Shown piece after piece: positions 1-7,876 of a DNA stretch of 25,540 nt; position 1 is the stretch's first letter, and every line of letters starts with the position of its first letter. The DNA comes from Winogradskyella sp. (lineage in GTDB: Bacteria; Bacteroidota; Bacteroidia; Flavobacteriales; Flavobacteriaceae). A program made the position numbers and the translations under genes. The stretch lies in assembly GCA_030149115.1 (NCBI GenBank), contig JASBSE010000005.1, positions 1-25,540 of the forward strand, given 5' to 3'. Below the pieces are notes generated by a model. That model did no database searches and was not told the origin of the DNA. It saw nothing but the letters and a program-made list of their open reading frames with translations.

Positions 1-5
1 GTATC

Positions 6-2150
6 CTAATTCTTAGGAACAGGAAATCCTCTATCGCGCATTAAGGCATCAATTTTAGCATCGCGTCCTCTAAATAGTCGGTACGCTTTTGCAGGATCCA
101 TAGCATTACGTGGTGCAAACAAATACTTTACTAATTTTTTAGATACACCTTTATCATAAAAACCATCTGGTGCTTCGCTAAAAGCTTCGGAGGCATCGCT
201 GGTTAACACATCTGCCCACATATAGCCATAGTAAGCTGTGGCATAACCTTCACCAGAAAACACATGGCCAAAATGTGGTGTTCTGTGACGCATAGGTAAT
301 TCTTTAGGCATGCCTAACTCATCCAATGTTTTACGCTCAAATTCATCGATATTTATATCGGTTGGGTCTGCTAAGTGCAATTTCATATCAATTAACGCAG
401 AGGCTAAATATTCGGTTGTTCCAAATCCTTGATTAAAAGTTGCTGCTTTCTTAATTTTTTCTACCAGTTTAGCAGGAATCGGTTCGCCTGTTTTGTAATG
501 TACTAAGAACTGATTAATGACCTTGTCGGTAGATAACCAACGCTCTAACAATTGCGATTGAAACTCGGTATAATCTCTAACTCCTCCTTGTAATGTTGGA
601 TACTTTACATCTGCAGCAAAGAAGTGTAAGGCGTGGCCAAACTCATGGAAAAATGTTGTGGCATCATCCCAAGATACTAAAACAGCTTCGCCTGGTGCTG
701 GTCTTACAAAGTTAGAGTTGTTAGATGCTAATACATTGGTTTGCCCTTCAAAAGTGGTAGAACTTCTGTAGGTTGTAGCCCAAGCTCCAGAGCGCTTACC
801 TTCGCGAGCATAAGGGTCCAAGTACCAAAGTCCGATATGTCTGCCTGAGATTTTATTGGTAACTTCCCAAACCTTAACATCTTCATGAAATACAGGGACA
901 GAGCCCTCTTCAACAGGTGTAAATTTATAATTGAAAACTTCACCAGCCACAAAGAACATGGCTTCGGTTAACTTATCGAGTTGAAGGTATTGTTTTACTT
1001 CGTCGCTGTCTAAATCGTATTTCTTTTTACGTACTTTTTCGGCATAGTAGCGATAATCCCAAGGTTCTATTTTGATGTTATCACCAAGTTCATCAGCAAC
1101 AGCTTGCATATCGGCAACCTCTTCTTTTACTCTTGCAGTTGCTGCTGGCCAAACTTTTAGCATTAAGTCCATAGCGTTTTCAGGGTTTTTAGCCATTCGG
1201 TCTTGTAACCTCCACTCAGCATAGTTGTCATAACCCATTAAGCCAACACGTTCTTTACGCAGTCTTAAAATTTCAGCAATAATTTTGTTATTATCGTATT
1301 CGTCTCCGTTATCTCCTCTTGAGTAATAATTTCCCCAAACTTGCTTACGCAAATCACGTTCGGTAGAGTAGGTAAGAAATGGATCCATTGAAGAGCGTGT
1401 GTTGGTAATAGCGTACATGCCATCTTTACCTTTGTCGGAAGCTATTTTAGCAGCCGATTTTATAAAACCATCAGACAAACCACCAAGTTGGTCTTTGGTT
1501 AAATAAGTAACATAGTTTTCTTCATCATGTAAAACATTGTTAGAAAACTTGGTGTACAGTGTGGACAGTTCTTTATTAATTTCAGCATAGCGCTTTTTCT
1601 TTTCAGCATCAAGGTTGGCACCATTCATTTCAAACTGTTTGTAGGTTAAATCTACAACACGTTGTTCTTGCAGCTCAAGAGGGTTTTTCTGCGACGCTTC
1701 ATAAACAGCTTTGATGCGTTGAAATAGTTTTTCATTCTGAGAAATTTTAGAACGGAAATCCGAAAGTTTTGGAGCTAATTCTGCTTGAATCTCCCTAAAT
1801 TCTGGTGAAGACATATTGCTAGACAAAATACCGTAATAGGTAAACACACGGTCTAGAGTTTTGCCTGCACTTTCCATAGCTACAATGGTGTTTTCAAAGG
1901 TTGGTGCTTCATCGTTATTGGCAATGGCATCAATTTCTTCTAATTGTAACTCCATACCTTTTTCAACAGCTTCTTTTACATCAGCAACATTCATTTTGTC
2001 AAAAGCAGGTACACCTTGGTAAGGTCCTGACCACTCTTGTAGTAGGATATTTTCTGTCATTGATTTGTCTTCGGTTTTTTGTTCTTCTTTACAACTTGCA
2101 AATAAGATAATGCTACTTAAAACAGTAGCTTTAAATGCTTTAGAAATCAT
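6..2150 (-). CDS. M3 family oligopeptidase (peptidyl-dipeptidase Dcp-like), lipoprotein
   Basis: 714 residues, the usual length for Dcp/oligopeptidase A-type M3 zinc peptidases plus a lipoprotein signal. The N-terminus is hydrophobic and ends in a lipobox with Cys20 (F-A-S-C), followed by K-E-E and a charged linker, so the mature protein should be membrane-anchored outside the cytoplasm. The M3 zinc site is visible as HEFGH at residues 502-506 in the context FFHEFGHALH. The expected third ligand is Glu529 in RDYTEFQSQLLERW, two residues closer to the HExxH than in E. coli Dcp because the connecting loop is shorter. Family members cleave short peptides, Dcp releasing C-terminal dipeptides; the substrate here is inferred to be oligopeptides in the periplasm or at the surface. 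It lies 62 bases downstream of the cyclophilin gene on the same strand, so the two may share a transcript. The ATG start begins directly at the signal sequence. Confidence 0.93.
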   Translation of the reverse strand: MISKAFKATVLSSIILFASCKEEQKTEDKSMTENILLQEWSGPYQGVPAFDKMNVADVKEAVEKGMELQLEEIDAIANNDEAPTFENTIVAMESAGKTLDRVFTYYGILSSNMSSPEFREIQAELAPKLSDFRSKISQNEKLFQRIKAVYEASQKNPLELQEQRVVDLTYKQFEMNGANLDAEKKKRYAEINKELSTLYTKFSNNVLHDEENYVTYLTKDQLGGLSDGFIKSAAKIASDKGKDGMYAITNTRSSMDPFLTYSTERDLRKQVWGNYYSRGDNGDEYDNNKIIAEILRLRKERVGLMGYDNYAEWRLQDRMAKNPENAMDLMLKVWPAATARVKEEVADMQAVADELGDNIKIEPWDYRYYAEKVRKKKYDLDSDEVKQYLQLDKLTEAMFFVAGEVFNYKFTPVEEGSVPVFHEDVKVWEVTNKISGRHIGLWYLDPYAREGKRSGAWATTYRSSTTFEGQTNVLASNNSNFVRPAPGEAVLVSWDDATTFFHEFGHALHFFAADVKYPTLQGGVRDYTEFQSQLLERWLSTDKVINQFLVHYKTGEPIPAKLVEKIKKAATFNQGFGTTEYLASALIDMKLHLADPTDINIDEFERKTLDELGMPKELPMRHRTPHFGHVFSGEGYATAYYGYMWADVLTSDASEAFSEAPDGFYDKGVSKKLVKYLFAPRNAMDPAKAYRLFRGRDAKIDALMRDRGFPVPKN

Positions 2151-2212
2151 TGGTTTAGTTATATTAGTTTTACAGAAACAAGATAAAGAAAATAGTGCAG
2201 TAGAATTCTTAA

Positions 2213-2917
2213 TTATTCTATAATTTCTACCTTTCTGATATAAACGTTATCTATTGGCCAGTCACCATCATCGGTCTTTACAGCATTAATTTTATCTACC
2301 ACATCCATGCCTTTTATGACTTCTCCAAAAACTGTATAGTCACCATCGAGATGCTTGGCCTTTTCTCTGTTTACAACAATGAAAAACTGAAACGGAGAGG
2401 CGAGTTTGTAGGCATTTTCAATTTCGCTACTTGGCATTGAGATTGAGCCACGTTGGTGAGTGTAACCGCGTTTGGTATCTGGTGGTAAAAGATATTGGCC
2501 AATTTTGCGTCGCTTTTTATAAAGGTCTAAGCCGTCACTACTTCCTCCTTGTATTATAAAATCTTTTACGACTCTGTAAAATTGTGTACCATCAAAGTAC
2601 TTGCGTTTGGTAAGATAAATGAAGTTAGATCTATGGAATTTTGTTTTATCGTACAGCTGAATGATTATATCTCCAAAATCTGTTGTGAGTTTTACTTTAT
2701 CTTCTTTGTGCTCCTTGTCATATTCTAAAAAGAATTCCATGGCGTTATCATCACTAAGAACAGGGAACTTTGATGTTTTTTTAGCTTCCTTTTTTTGAGT
2801 TGGCTTCTCCTTTGTTATAGTATCTTTTACAACAGTAGTGTTAGAATTTTTTGAAGTTTGCTTATCTTCACAGTTCCATAAAAAAAGAACCAGAATAAAC
2901 ATTAATTGAAATCTCAT
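2213..2917 (-). CDS. Cyclophilin-type peptidyl-prolyl cis-trans isomerase, probable lipoprotein
   Basis: 234 residues. A short hydrophobic segment ends in a probable lipobox with Cys16 (L-W-N-C; Trp and Asn are unusual there), followed by a Lys/Thr-rich linker to about residue 75 and a cyclophilin domain at about 75-234. The core motif FYRVVKDFIIQGG (113-125) carries the equivalents of the CypA active-site residues Arg55, Phe60 and Gln63, and QFFI at 177-180 matches the second conserved block. The domain catalyses proline isomerisation and should assist folding outside the cytoplasm. It precedes the M3 peptidase on the same strand, giving a folding/proteolysis pair. Its ATG is separated from the divergent Nudix ATG by two bases, so its promoter must lie inside the Nudix coding region. 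Confidence is high for the family and moderate for lipidation. Confidence 0.92.
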   Translation of the reverse strand: MRFQLMFILVLFLWNCEDKQTSKNSNTTVVKDTITKEKPTQKKEAKKTSKFPVLSDDNAMEFFLEYDKEHKEDKVKLTTDFGDIIIQLYDKTKFHRSNFIYLTKRKYFDGTQFYRVVKDFIIQGGSSDGLDLYKKRRKIGQYLLPPDTKRGYTHQRGSISMPSSEIENAYKLASPFQFFIVVNREKAKHLDGDYTVFGEVIKGMDVVDKINAVKTDDGDWPIDNVYIRKVEIIE

Positions 2918-2919
2918 AA

Positions 2920-3561
2920 ATGCGCTTTAATACGTTTTCTGAATCTGTAGTAAAAATAAAACATCTAGAGCTTTTTGGCGAACAATCGCATGCCAAAATG
3001 TCTCCACCTTACCGAATAGATTTGGCTAAACAGATGAGAGAAAAGGCTAAAACAGCTAAAACGGCTGGTGTTATGGCATTGTTTTACCCAAACCAAAAAG
3101 CGGAAACGCATTTAGTGTTAATTCTAAGAAAGACCTATAAAGGTGTACATTCTAACCAAGTTGGTTTTCCTGGTGGAAAGTATGAGGACGCTGATGATAA
3201 TTTAATGGTTACAGCTTTGCGAGAAACAGAAGAGGAAGTTGGTGTACCTAGGAATAAAGTTAATGTTATTAAGACTATTTCACCCTTGTACATTCCTCCA
3301 AGTAATTTTATGGTTCACCCTTACTTAGGGTTGATGGATACCACTCCACAGTTTATAAAACAAGATGATGAAGTAGAAGATATTCTTGAAGTTCACATAC
3401 AGGATTTCTTAGATGACAATAACATAATTACTACAAATGTACCAACATCTCTGAATGTTAGAGTCGATGTGCCAGCTTTTAAATTAAATGGTCATATTGT
3501 TTGGGGAGCAACGGCTATGATGCTCGGTGAAATAAAAGACTTGTTAAAACAGGTTTTATAA
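2920..3561 (+). CDS. Nudix hydrolase, CoA pyrophosphatase type
   Basis: 213 residues. The segment around GVHSNQVGFPGGK (75-87) matches the sequence that precedes the Nudix box in the CoA pyrophosphatase (NudL/YeaB-like) subgroup, and the box ends with RETEEEVGV (101-109), carrying the metal-binding glutamates. The spacing between the first Gly and the Arg is one residue longer than the general Nudix pattern, which is common in this subgroup. Known members hydrolyse CoA and acyl-CoA to phosphopantetheine derivatives and 3',5'-ADP; CoA as substrate is inferred. No signal peptide, so cytoplasmic. The start is supported by the N-terminal pattern (FGEQSHAKMSPPYR at about 19-32), which I recognise from flavobacterial relatives. 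That leaves only two bases to the divergent cyclophilin start. Confidence 0.9.
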   Translation: MRFNTFSESVVKIKHLELFGEQSHAKMSPPYRIDLAKQMREKAKTAKTAGVMALFYPNQKAETHLVLILRKTYKGVHSNQVGFPGGKYEDADDNLMVTALRETEEEVGVPRNKVNVIKTISPLYIPPSNFMVHPYLGLMDTTPQFIKQDDEVEDILEVHIQDFLDDNNIITTNVPTSLNVRVDVPAFKLNGHIVWGATAMMLGEIKDLLKQVL

Positions 3562-3575
3562 GTTGTCATATTTGT

Positions 3576-3583
3576 TACTTTTG
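3576..3583 (+). promoter_or_regulatory. Putative -7 box upstream of the acyltransferase gene
   Basis: TACTTTTG matches the Bacteroidota TAnnTTTG box and lies 26 bases before the acyltransferase ATG, inside the 48-base gap after the Nudix gene. No TTG is present at the preferred 17-23 base distance upstream, so only half of the promoter is convincing. It suggests the acyltransferase can be transcribed separately from the Nudix gene. Confidence 0.45.
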
Positions 3584-3609
3584 TCATTCACAAATACGAA
3601 AAATTAATA

Positions 3610-4407
3610 ATGGGATTATTCAAAAAAAATCCTTTTGGACATATACTTTGGGTAAAAAAATGGTTAATCAGAATTTTAGGTCTTTTAACGCATAGACGAT
3701 TTAGAGGCTTTAACGAGTTACAGATTGATGGTTCTGAAATCATAAAGAATTTACCAGATACTAACGTACTTTTTATTTCAAATCACCAAACTTATTTTGC
3801 AGATGTTATAGCCATGTTTCATGTCTTTAATGCTAGTCTGAGTGGTCGATTAGACAATATTAAAAATGTTGGCTATTTATGGAATCCAAAGCTAAATATG
3901 TATTACGTAGCTGCTAAGGAAACTATGAAGTCGGGCTTTATTCCGAAGATTTTTGCCTACACAGGTTCTATTAGTATAGAGCGTACATGGCGCTCACAAG
4001 GTAAAGATGTAAATCGTCAAGTAAAAATGAGTGATATCACAGCTATTAAACGTGCTTTGGATGATGGCTGGGTAGTAACATTTCCACAAGGTACCACTAC
4101 ACCTTTTAAACCTATTAGAAAGGGTACAGCTCATATTATAAAAACTTACAAACCATTAGTAGTTCCTATTGTTATTGATGGTTTTAGACGTTCTTTTGAT
4201 AAAAAAGGATTACGAATAAAAAAGAAAAATATCTATCAAACTTTTGAAGTAAAAGAGCCTTTACAAATAGATTATGATAATGAATCTATTGCAGAAATAG
4301 TTGAAAAGATTGAATATGCTATTGAGCAACATCCTTCATTTTTAAAGGTTATTCCACAAGAAGAATTAGAAGAGCAAGAACGTTTGAATAAATTACGTGA
4401 TTGGTAA
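3610..4407 (+). CDS. PlsC-like 1-acylglycerol-3-phosphate acyltransferase family protein
   Basis: 265 residues with the PlsC-type acyltransferase fold. The catalytic block is FISNHQTYFADV (55-66). It has five residues between His59 and Asp65, whereas the canonical motif is H-x4-D. The phosphate-binding block reads FPQGTT (158-163) where most PlsC proteins have FPEGTR. A hydrophobic segment near 12-26 may attach it to the inner face of the membrane. The family transfers acyl chains to lysophosphatidic acid or related lysolipids; the exact acceptor cannot be read from sequence. Both motif changes fit my memory of a flavobacterial subgroup, so they probably reflect lineage rather than decay. It follows the Nudix gene by 48 bases and converges on the membrane-protein gene of the sigma-factor unit. 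Confidence 0.85.
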   Translation: MGLFKKNPFGHILWVKKWLIRILGLLTHRRFRGFNELQIDGSEIIKNLPDTNVLFISNHQTYFADVIAMFHVFNASLSGRLDNIKNVGYLWNPKLNMYYVAAKETMKSGFIPKIFAYTGSISIERTWRSQGKDVNRQVKMSDITAIKRALDDGWVVTFPQGTTTPFKPIRKGTAHIIKTYKPLVVPIVIDGFRRSFDKKGLRIKKKNIYQTFEVKEPLQIDYDNESIAEIVEKIEYAIEQHPSFLKVIPQEELEEQERLNKLRDW

Positions 4408-4473
4408 GATATATTGGGCAACTCTGTTAGCGTTAATACATATTTTACAATTCACAATTCTAAGAACCTAATT

Positions 4474-5106
4474 CTAAATCTCTAGTTTTTTAAGCTCGCT
4501 GTAATTGCTATTAAGACGTTTTAATAGAATACCGTATATAAGTCTATAAAATAGCCATATAATCCCTAGGAATATTGCTGTTACTAAAATGGTTATGGCA
4601 ACAAGAACTGTCATTTGGGTAGAATCAAAAGACGCAACCTGATCATGAAAATCTGAGTTCTGATTAAATTCAAAGTAAAGCGAAAGCGGTATAGAAATAA
4701 AAATCATGACAAGATTGTATAGCACATAGTACTTAATCACTTTTCTTGTTTTTAGGATGCTCTCCATTAATTTTTTAGCGTTATCTGTAGATGATATGGA
4801 TTTATGAGATTTGTAAAGTAGATACACAAATAATGCAACAACGGCAAAGCCAAAAATTGTTAGACCTGTAAAAATAGGGTTTTCATAGCTGGCTTCTAAT
4901 CTTGCTCGCATTTTATCAGAAAAGAAATAAGGAACATAGCTAACAAGTACCCAAAAGAAAAGTTCGGCAACACTAATGTAAAACAAGGTTTTTACAATAG
5001 ACGATGATTTTTTATGCAACATTGGGTAAATATCAGAACCTGAATAATTTTTGAATGTTTCAGTTCCTTTGTTCCAATCCTTTTTTAATAACTCTAATTC
5101 ATCCAT
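4474..5106 (-). CDS. Four-helix membrane protein, probable anti-sigma factor partner
   Basis: 210 residues. A cytoplasmic-looking N-terminal stretch of about 40 residues (starting MDELELLKKDW) is followed by four predicted membrane segments at about 41-62, 78-98, 126-145 and 166-192, with a Lys-rich loop (residues 99-125) between the second and third and a basic C-terminus. I do not recognise a named catalytic domain. It starts 4 bases after the ECF sigma factor stop codon, so the two are almost certainly co-transcribed and probably translationally linked. In Bacteroidota a membrane protein in this position with a short soluble N-terminus is usually the anti-sigma factor that holds the sigma factor at the membrane. 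No zinc-binding anti-sigma signature is visible, so the role rests on context. The start is an ATG with no better alternative nearby. Confidence 0.7.
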   Translation of the reverse strand: MDELELLKKDWNKGTETFKNYSGSDIYPMLHKKSSSIVKTLFYISVAELFFWVLVSYVPYFFSDKMRARLEASYENPIFTGLTIFGFAVVALFVYLLYKSHKSISSTDNAKKLMESILKTRKVIKYYVLYNLVMIFISIPLSLYFEFNQNSDFHDQVASFDSTQMTVLVAITILVTAIFLGIIWLFYRLIYGILLKRLNSNYSELKKLEI

Positions 5107-5110
5107 GAGC

Positions 5111-5605
5111 TTACGGATTTAAAATTGTTTTTAATTTCTTTTTTACACGGTTCATTTTTACTCGTGCATTTACTTCTGTTATACCTAGAGTTTCACTAAT
5201 TTCTCGGTAATCTTTATCTTCTAGGTATAGAAATACTAACGCTTTTTCAATATCATTTAACTGTTGTACGGCTTGGTACATAAGCTTCAACTGTTGTTCT
5301 TCGGTATCGTCGTATTCTTCAGCTTTTATTTTAAATTGAACGCTATCAAACTCTTGTGTATTAATGCGTCGTTTAGATTTTCTATACAGTGTAATAGCTG
5401 TATTTAATCCTACACGATACATCCAGGTACTAAATTTAGAATCTCCTCTAAATTTAGGATAGGCTTTCCACAGTTGTATGGTTATTTCCTGAAACAAATC
5501 GTTATGTGCATCGGCATTGTTGGTATACAAACGGCATACCTTATGTACAATGTTTTGATGCTTCTGCAACTGCTCTACAAAACTATGTTCAAGTTCTTTG
5601 TTCAA
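5111..5605 (-). CDS. ECF-type RNA polymerase sigma factor (sigma-70 family)
   Basis: 164 residues, typical for an extracytoplasmic-function sigma factor. Region 2 covers about residues 12-80, including DLFQEITIQLWKAYPKF and STWMYRVGLNTA, which are core-polymerase and -10-element binding segments. Region 4 covers about 105-162 with the helix-turn-helix DYREISETLGITEVNARVKMNRVKKKL. Regions 1 and 3 are absent. The reading frame begins with TTG; there is no in-frame ATG before residue 62, well inside region 2, so TTG is the likely true start. It heads a two-gene unit with a four-helix membrane protein. An ECF-like promoter just upstream suggests it activates its own transcription. Its regulon and signal are unknown. 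Confidence 0.92.
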   Translation of the reverse strand: MNKELEHSFVEQLQKHQNIVHKVCRLYTNNADAHNDLFQEITIQLWKAYPKFRGDSKFSTWMYRVGLNTAITLYRKSKRRINTQEFDSVQFKIKAEEYDDTEEQQLKLMYQAVQQLNDIEKALVFLYLEDKDYREISETLGITEVNARVKMNRVKKKLKTILNP

Positions 5606-5631
5606 TTAATCTATTTGGTTAGTTATACTAT

Positions 5632-5659
5632 TAGTAGCTGTAATGTTAATATTGTTACA
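5632..5659 (-). promoter_or_regulatory. Putative ECF-type autoregulatory promoter of the sigma-factor unit
   Basis: On the minus strand a -35-like TGTAAC (5659-5654) and a -10-like CTACTA (5637-5632) are separated by exactly 16 bases, the spacing expected of ECF promoters with an AAC core at -35. Transcription would start near 5624, about 20 bases before the TTG start codon. No TAnnTTTG housekeeping box is seen here. Autoregulation is an inference from motif and position. Confidence 0.5.
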
Positions 5660-5708
5660 AAATTTAAAGACATATCTTTATTGAGCCTGTTTTAGGGTTC
5701 AGAATTCG

Positions 5709-5716
5709 TATTTTTG
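5709..5716 (+). promoter_or_regulatory. Putative -7 box of the NADH dehydrogenase promoter
   Basis: TATTTTTG matches the Bacteroidota TAnnTTTG box and ends 26 bases before the ATG at 5743. The nearest upstream TTG (5681-5683) is 25 bases away, slightly beyond the preferred spacing. The position between divergent genes supports promoter function. Confidence 0.5.
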
Positions 5717-5742
5717 TACATCTAATTCCCAATTACATTTTT

Positions 5743-7014
5743 ATGAATATTCCTCAGTCTAATCTACCAAGAGTTGTTATTATTGGTGGTGGTTTTGCTG
5801 GTATAAATTTAGCAAAAACCATCGCGAATAAAAATCTTCAAGTTGTACTAATTGACAAGCATAACTATCACACCTTTCAACCACTTTTATATCAGGTATC
5901 TAGTTCTGGATTAGAACCAGATTCTATAGCGTATCCACTAAGAAAAATTATAAAAAAGCATAAGACCTCATTTTTTAGATTGGCTGAAGTCAACAATATT
6001 CAACCAGAAGAAAATATTATAAAGACTAGTATTGGAGACTTAACTTATGACTATTTGGTGTTGGCAACAGGAACTAAAACCAATTTTTTTGGTAATAAAG
6101 AGGTTGAAAGTAATAGTATGCCAATGAAAAGTGTGCCGCAAGCATTAAATATTAGAAGTCTTATTCTTCAGAATTTTGAAAAGGCGGCTATTGCAAATAC
6201 AAAAGAAGAACGAGAGGCGTATCTAAATTTTATTATTGTAGGTGGTGGACCAACAGGTGTAGAATTGGCTGGTGCGATAGCAGAACTAAAGAATAATATT
6301 TTACCAAGAGATTATCACGACCTTAATTCAGATGATATGCATATACATTTGTTGGAGGGGTCGGACAGAGTGTTATCACCAATGAGTAAACATGCGTCTG
6401 AAAAGGCTACAAAATTCTTAAAAGCTCTAGGTGTAAATGTACATTGCAATACACTTGTTACAGGTTATAATGGTTTGGACGTTACAACCAATGCAGATTT
6501 AAAGATGCAGTCTGAAACTGTAATTTGGGCAGCTGGTGTTACAGGTGCACCTATTGGAGGTTTAAATGCTTCCGCTTTGGTAGAACGTGCTAATAGATAT
6601 AAAGTGAATGAATTCAATCAAGTAGATGGTTATGAGAATATTTTTGCCATTGGCGATATTGCACTTATGACATCTGAAGATTACCCTAAAGGTCATCCAC
6701 AAGTGGCACAACCAGCCATACAACAAGGAAAACTCTTGGGTAAAAACTTATTGAAATTAATAGAGAAGAAGCCCATGACATCTTTTAAGTATTTCGACAA
6801 AGGTTCTATGGCTACTATTGGTCGTAATAAGGCTGTTGTTGATTTAAAACCCTATAAGTTTGGCGGCTTTTTTGCTTGGTTTATTTGGATGTTTGTACAC
6901 CTAATGTCTTTAGTGGGTTTTAGAAACAGAGTGATTGTGTTCTTTAACTGGACGTACAATTACATTAATTTTGATAAAGCAGCACGACTAATCATTAGAC
7001 CATATAAGAAGTAA
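5743..7014 (+). CDS. ndh: Type II NADH:quinone oxidoreductase (NDH-2)
   Basis: 423 residues, normal for NDH-2. Two Rossmann motifs are visible: GGGFAG (15-20) for FAD, followed by the acidic ribose-binding region LIDKHNYHTF, and GGGPTG (167-172) for NADH. FAIGDIA (301-307) is the FAD-contacting segment, and AQPAIQQG (322-329) is the quinone-site AQxAxQ motif that separates NDH-2 from other disulfide-reductase-like flavoproteins. The hydrophobic, aromatic-rich C-terminus (about 373-410) fits a monotopic membrane anchor. The enzyme passes electrons from NADH to the quinone pool on the cytoplasmic side without pumping protons. It is a single-gene unit with its own promoter box and converges on the lysoplasmalogenase-like gene. 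Confidence 0.93.
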   Translation: MNIPQSNLPRVVIIGGGFAGINLAKTIANKNLQVVLIDKHNYHTFQPLLYQVSSSGLEPDSIAYPLRKIIKKHKTSFFRLAEVNNIQPEENIIKTSIGDLTYDYLVLATGTKTNFFGNKEVESNSMPMKSVPQALNIRSLILQNFEKAAIANTKEEREAYLNFIIVGGGPTGVELAGAIAELKNNILPRDYHDLNSDDMHIHLLEGSDRVLSPMSKHASEKATKFLKALGVNVHCNTLVTGYNGLDVTTNADLKMQSETVIWAAGVTGAPIGGLNASALVERANRYKVNEFNQVDGYENIFAIGDIALMTSEDYPKGHPQVAQPAIQQGKLLGKNLLKLIEKKPMTSFKYFDKGSMATIGRNKAVVDLKPYKFGGFFAWFIWMFVHLMSLVGFRNRVIVFFNWTYNYINFDKAARLIIRPYKK

Positions 7015-7037
7015 ACAGTTTTTATTTTTATAAAATT

Positions 7038-7156
7038 CGTCAGTTCGAGTGATTCTGAGGTACGAGGAATTTTATCGAGAACTTTTTTAATGTTATGATT
7101 CTGATTTTCGATACAAATTTTTCTCATTTTAATCGAAAAATCCACTCGAATTGACG
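7038..7156. repeat. Inverted-repeat intergenic element
   Basis: Between two convergent genes, the 14-base end CGTCAGTTCGAGTG (7038-7051) is matched by an inverted copy at 7143-7156 with one mismatch. Each arm also carries, further in, a related [AT]CGA-rich segment ending in TATCGA (left arm near 7061-7082, right arm near 7105-7126 on the other strand). The element therefore looks like two copies of a unit of about 45-55 bases in inverted orientation. It resembles short dispersed intergenic repeats that I recall from flavobacterial genomes. It encodes nothing convincing. Only one locus is visible, so dispersal cannot be shown here. Confidence 0.6.
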
Positions 7157-7198
7157 CATCAATTATGTCATATTTTCAAAAAACTGAAGATGTGAGGC

Positions 7199-7876
7199 TT
7201 AACCTCTTTTCAACTTCAAAATTCCTATAACAATTAAAAACTGCGCCAAGGCATAAGTTAGCATAATACTTATGTTAGAGAAGGGTAGTGGCTCATAGAA
7301 TTTGTTTAAGGCTAAAATACTATCAGAAATCATAAAGAAAATAGCACCAGTAAACACCAGATTATAGCTGAGGTTGTTTACCATGCCTTTTCTTAAAAAT
7401 GCTGAGGTTGCCATGCTCAAAATTACAATCATATAGACAATTACAGGAATAAGCATAGCTCCCAAACCATCTTTTAGTAAATAGAATAATCCTGAAGCAT
7501 ATATTAATAAAAGCACTATAAAGCCAATAAAGCGTTTTTGCTTGTTTCTATGTTTTAAAAACGCAAGAATGTACATGATATGTGCAGTTAAAAAAGCAAC
7601 GAGCCCAATGGTAAAAAAGTGAGGTGATTGCTCTACAAACATTAATAATATATCGCCTAATAACGAAAACACTAAAGCCAAAAGCGTAATCCGTTTTATA
7701 GATTTTGAAACGCCTTCAGAGGTTTTAATAAACAAAAAGATTAAGCTAATAACAATTGCAGGCTTGGCTATATAATGTACCATTTTTAAGGTTTCTGTGC
7801 TTCCTGTTATAATTTCAAAAAGTACAATTACAAAGAATAAAACGCTGAACTGTTTTTCGGTGTTGGTTAGTTTCAT
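7199..7876 (-). CDS. Lysoplasmalogenase-like YhhN family membrane protein
   Basis: 225 residues that are almost entirely hydrophobic, with about eight membrane helices. Segments such as LALVFSLLGDILLM and FFMISDSILALNKF place acidic residues (Gly-Asp and Ser-Asp) inside helices, as in the YhhN/TMEM86 family. Characterised members hydrolyse the vinyl-ether bond of lysoplasmalogens; the activity in this organism is inferred only, and many bacterial members are untested. The ATG start directly precedes the first helix. It is a single gene on the minus strand, divergent from the TonB-dependent receptor and convergent with ndh across the inverted-repeat element. Confidence 0.82.
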   Translation of the reverse strand: MKLTNTEKQFSVLFFVIVLFEIITGSTETLKMVHYIAKPAIVISLIFLFIKTSEGVSKSIKRITLLALVFSLLGDILLMFVEQSPHFFTIGLVAFLTAHIMYILAFLKHRNKQKRFIGFIVLLLIYASGLFYLLKDGLGAMLIPVIVYMIVILSMATSAFLRKGMVNNLSYNLVFTGAIFFMISDSILALNKFYEPLPFSNISIMLTYALAQFLIVIGILKLKRG

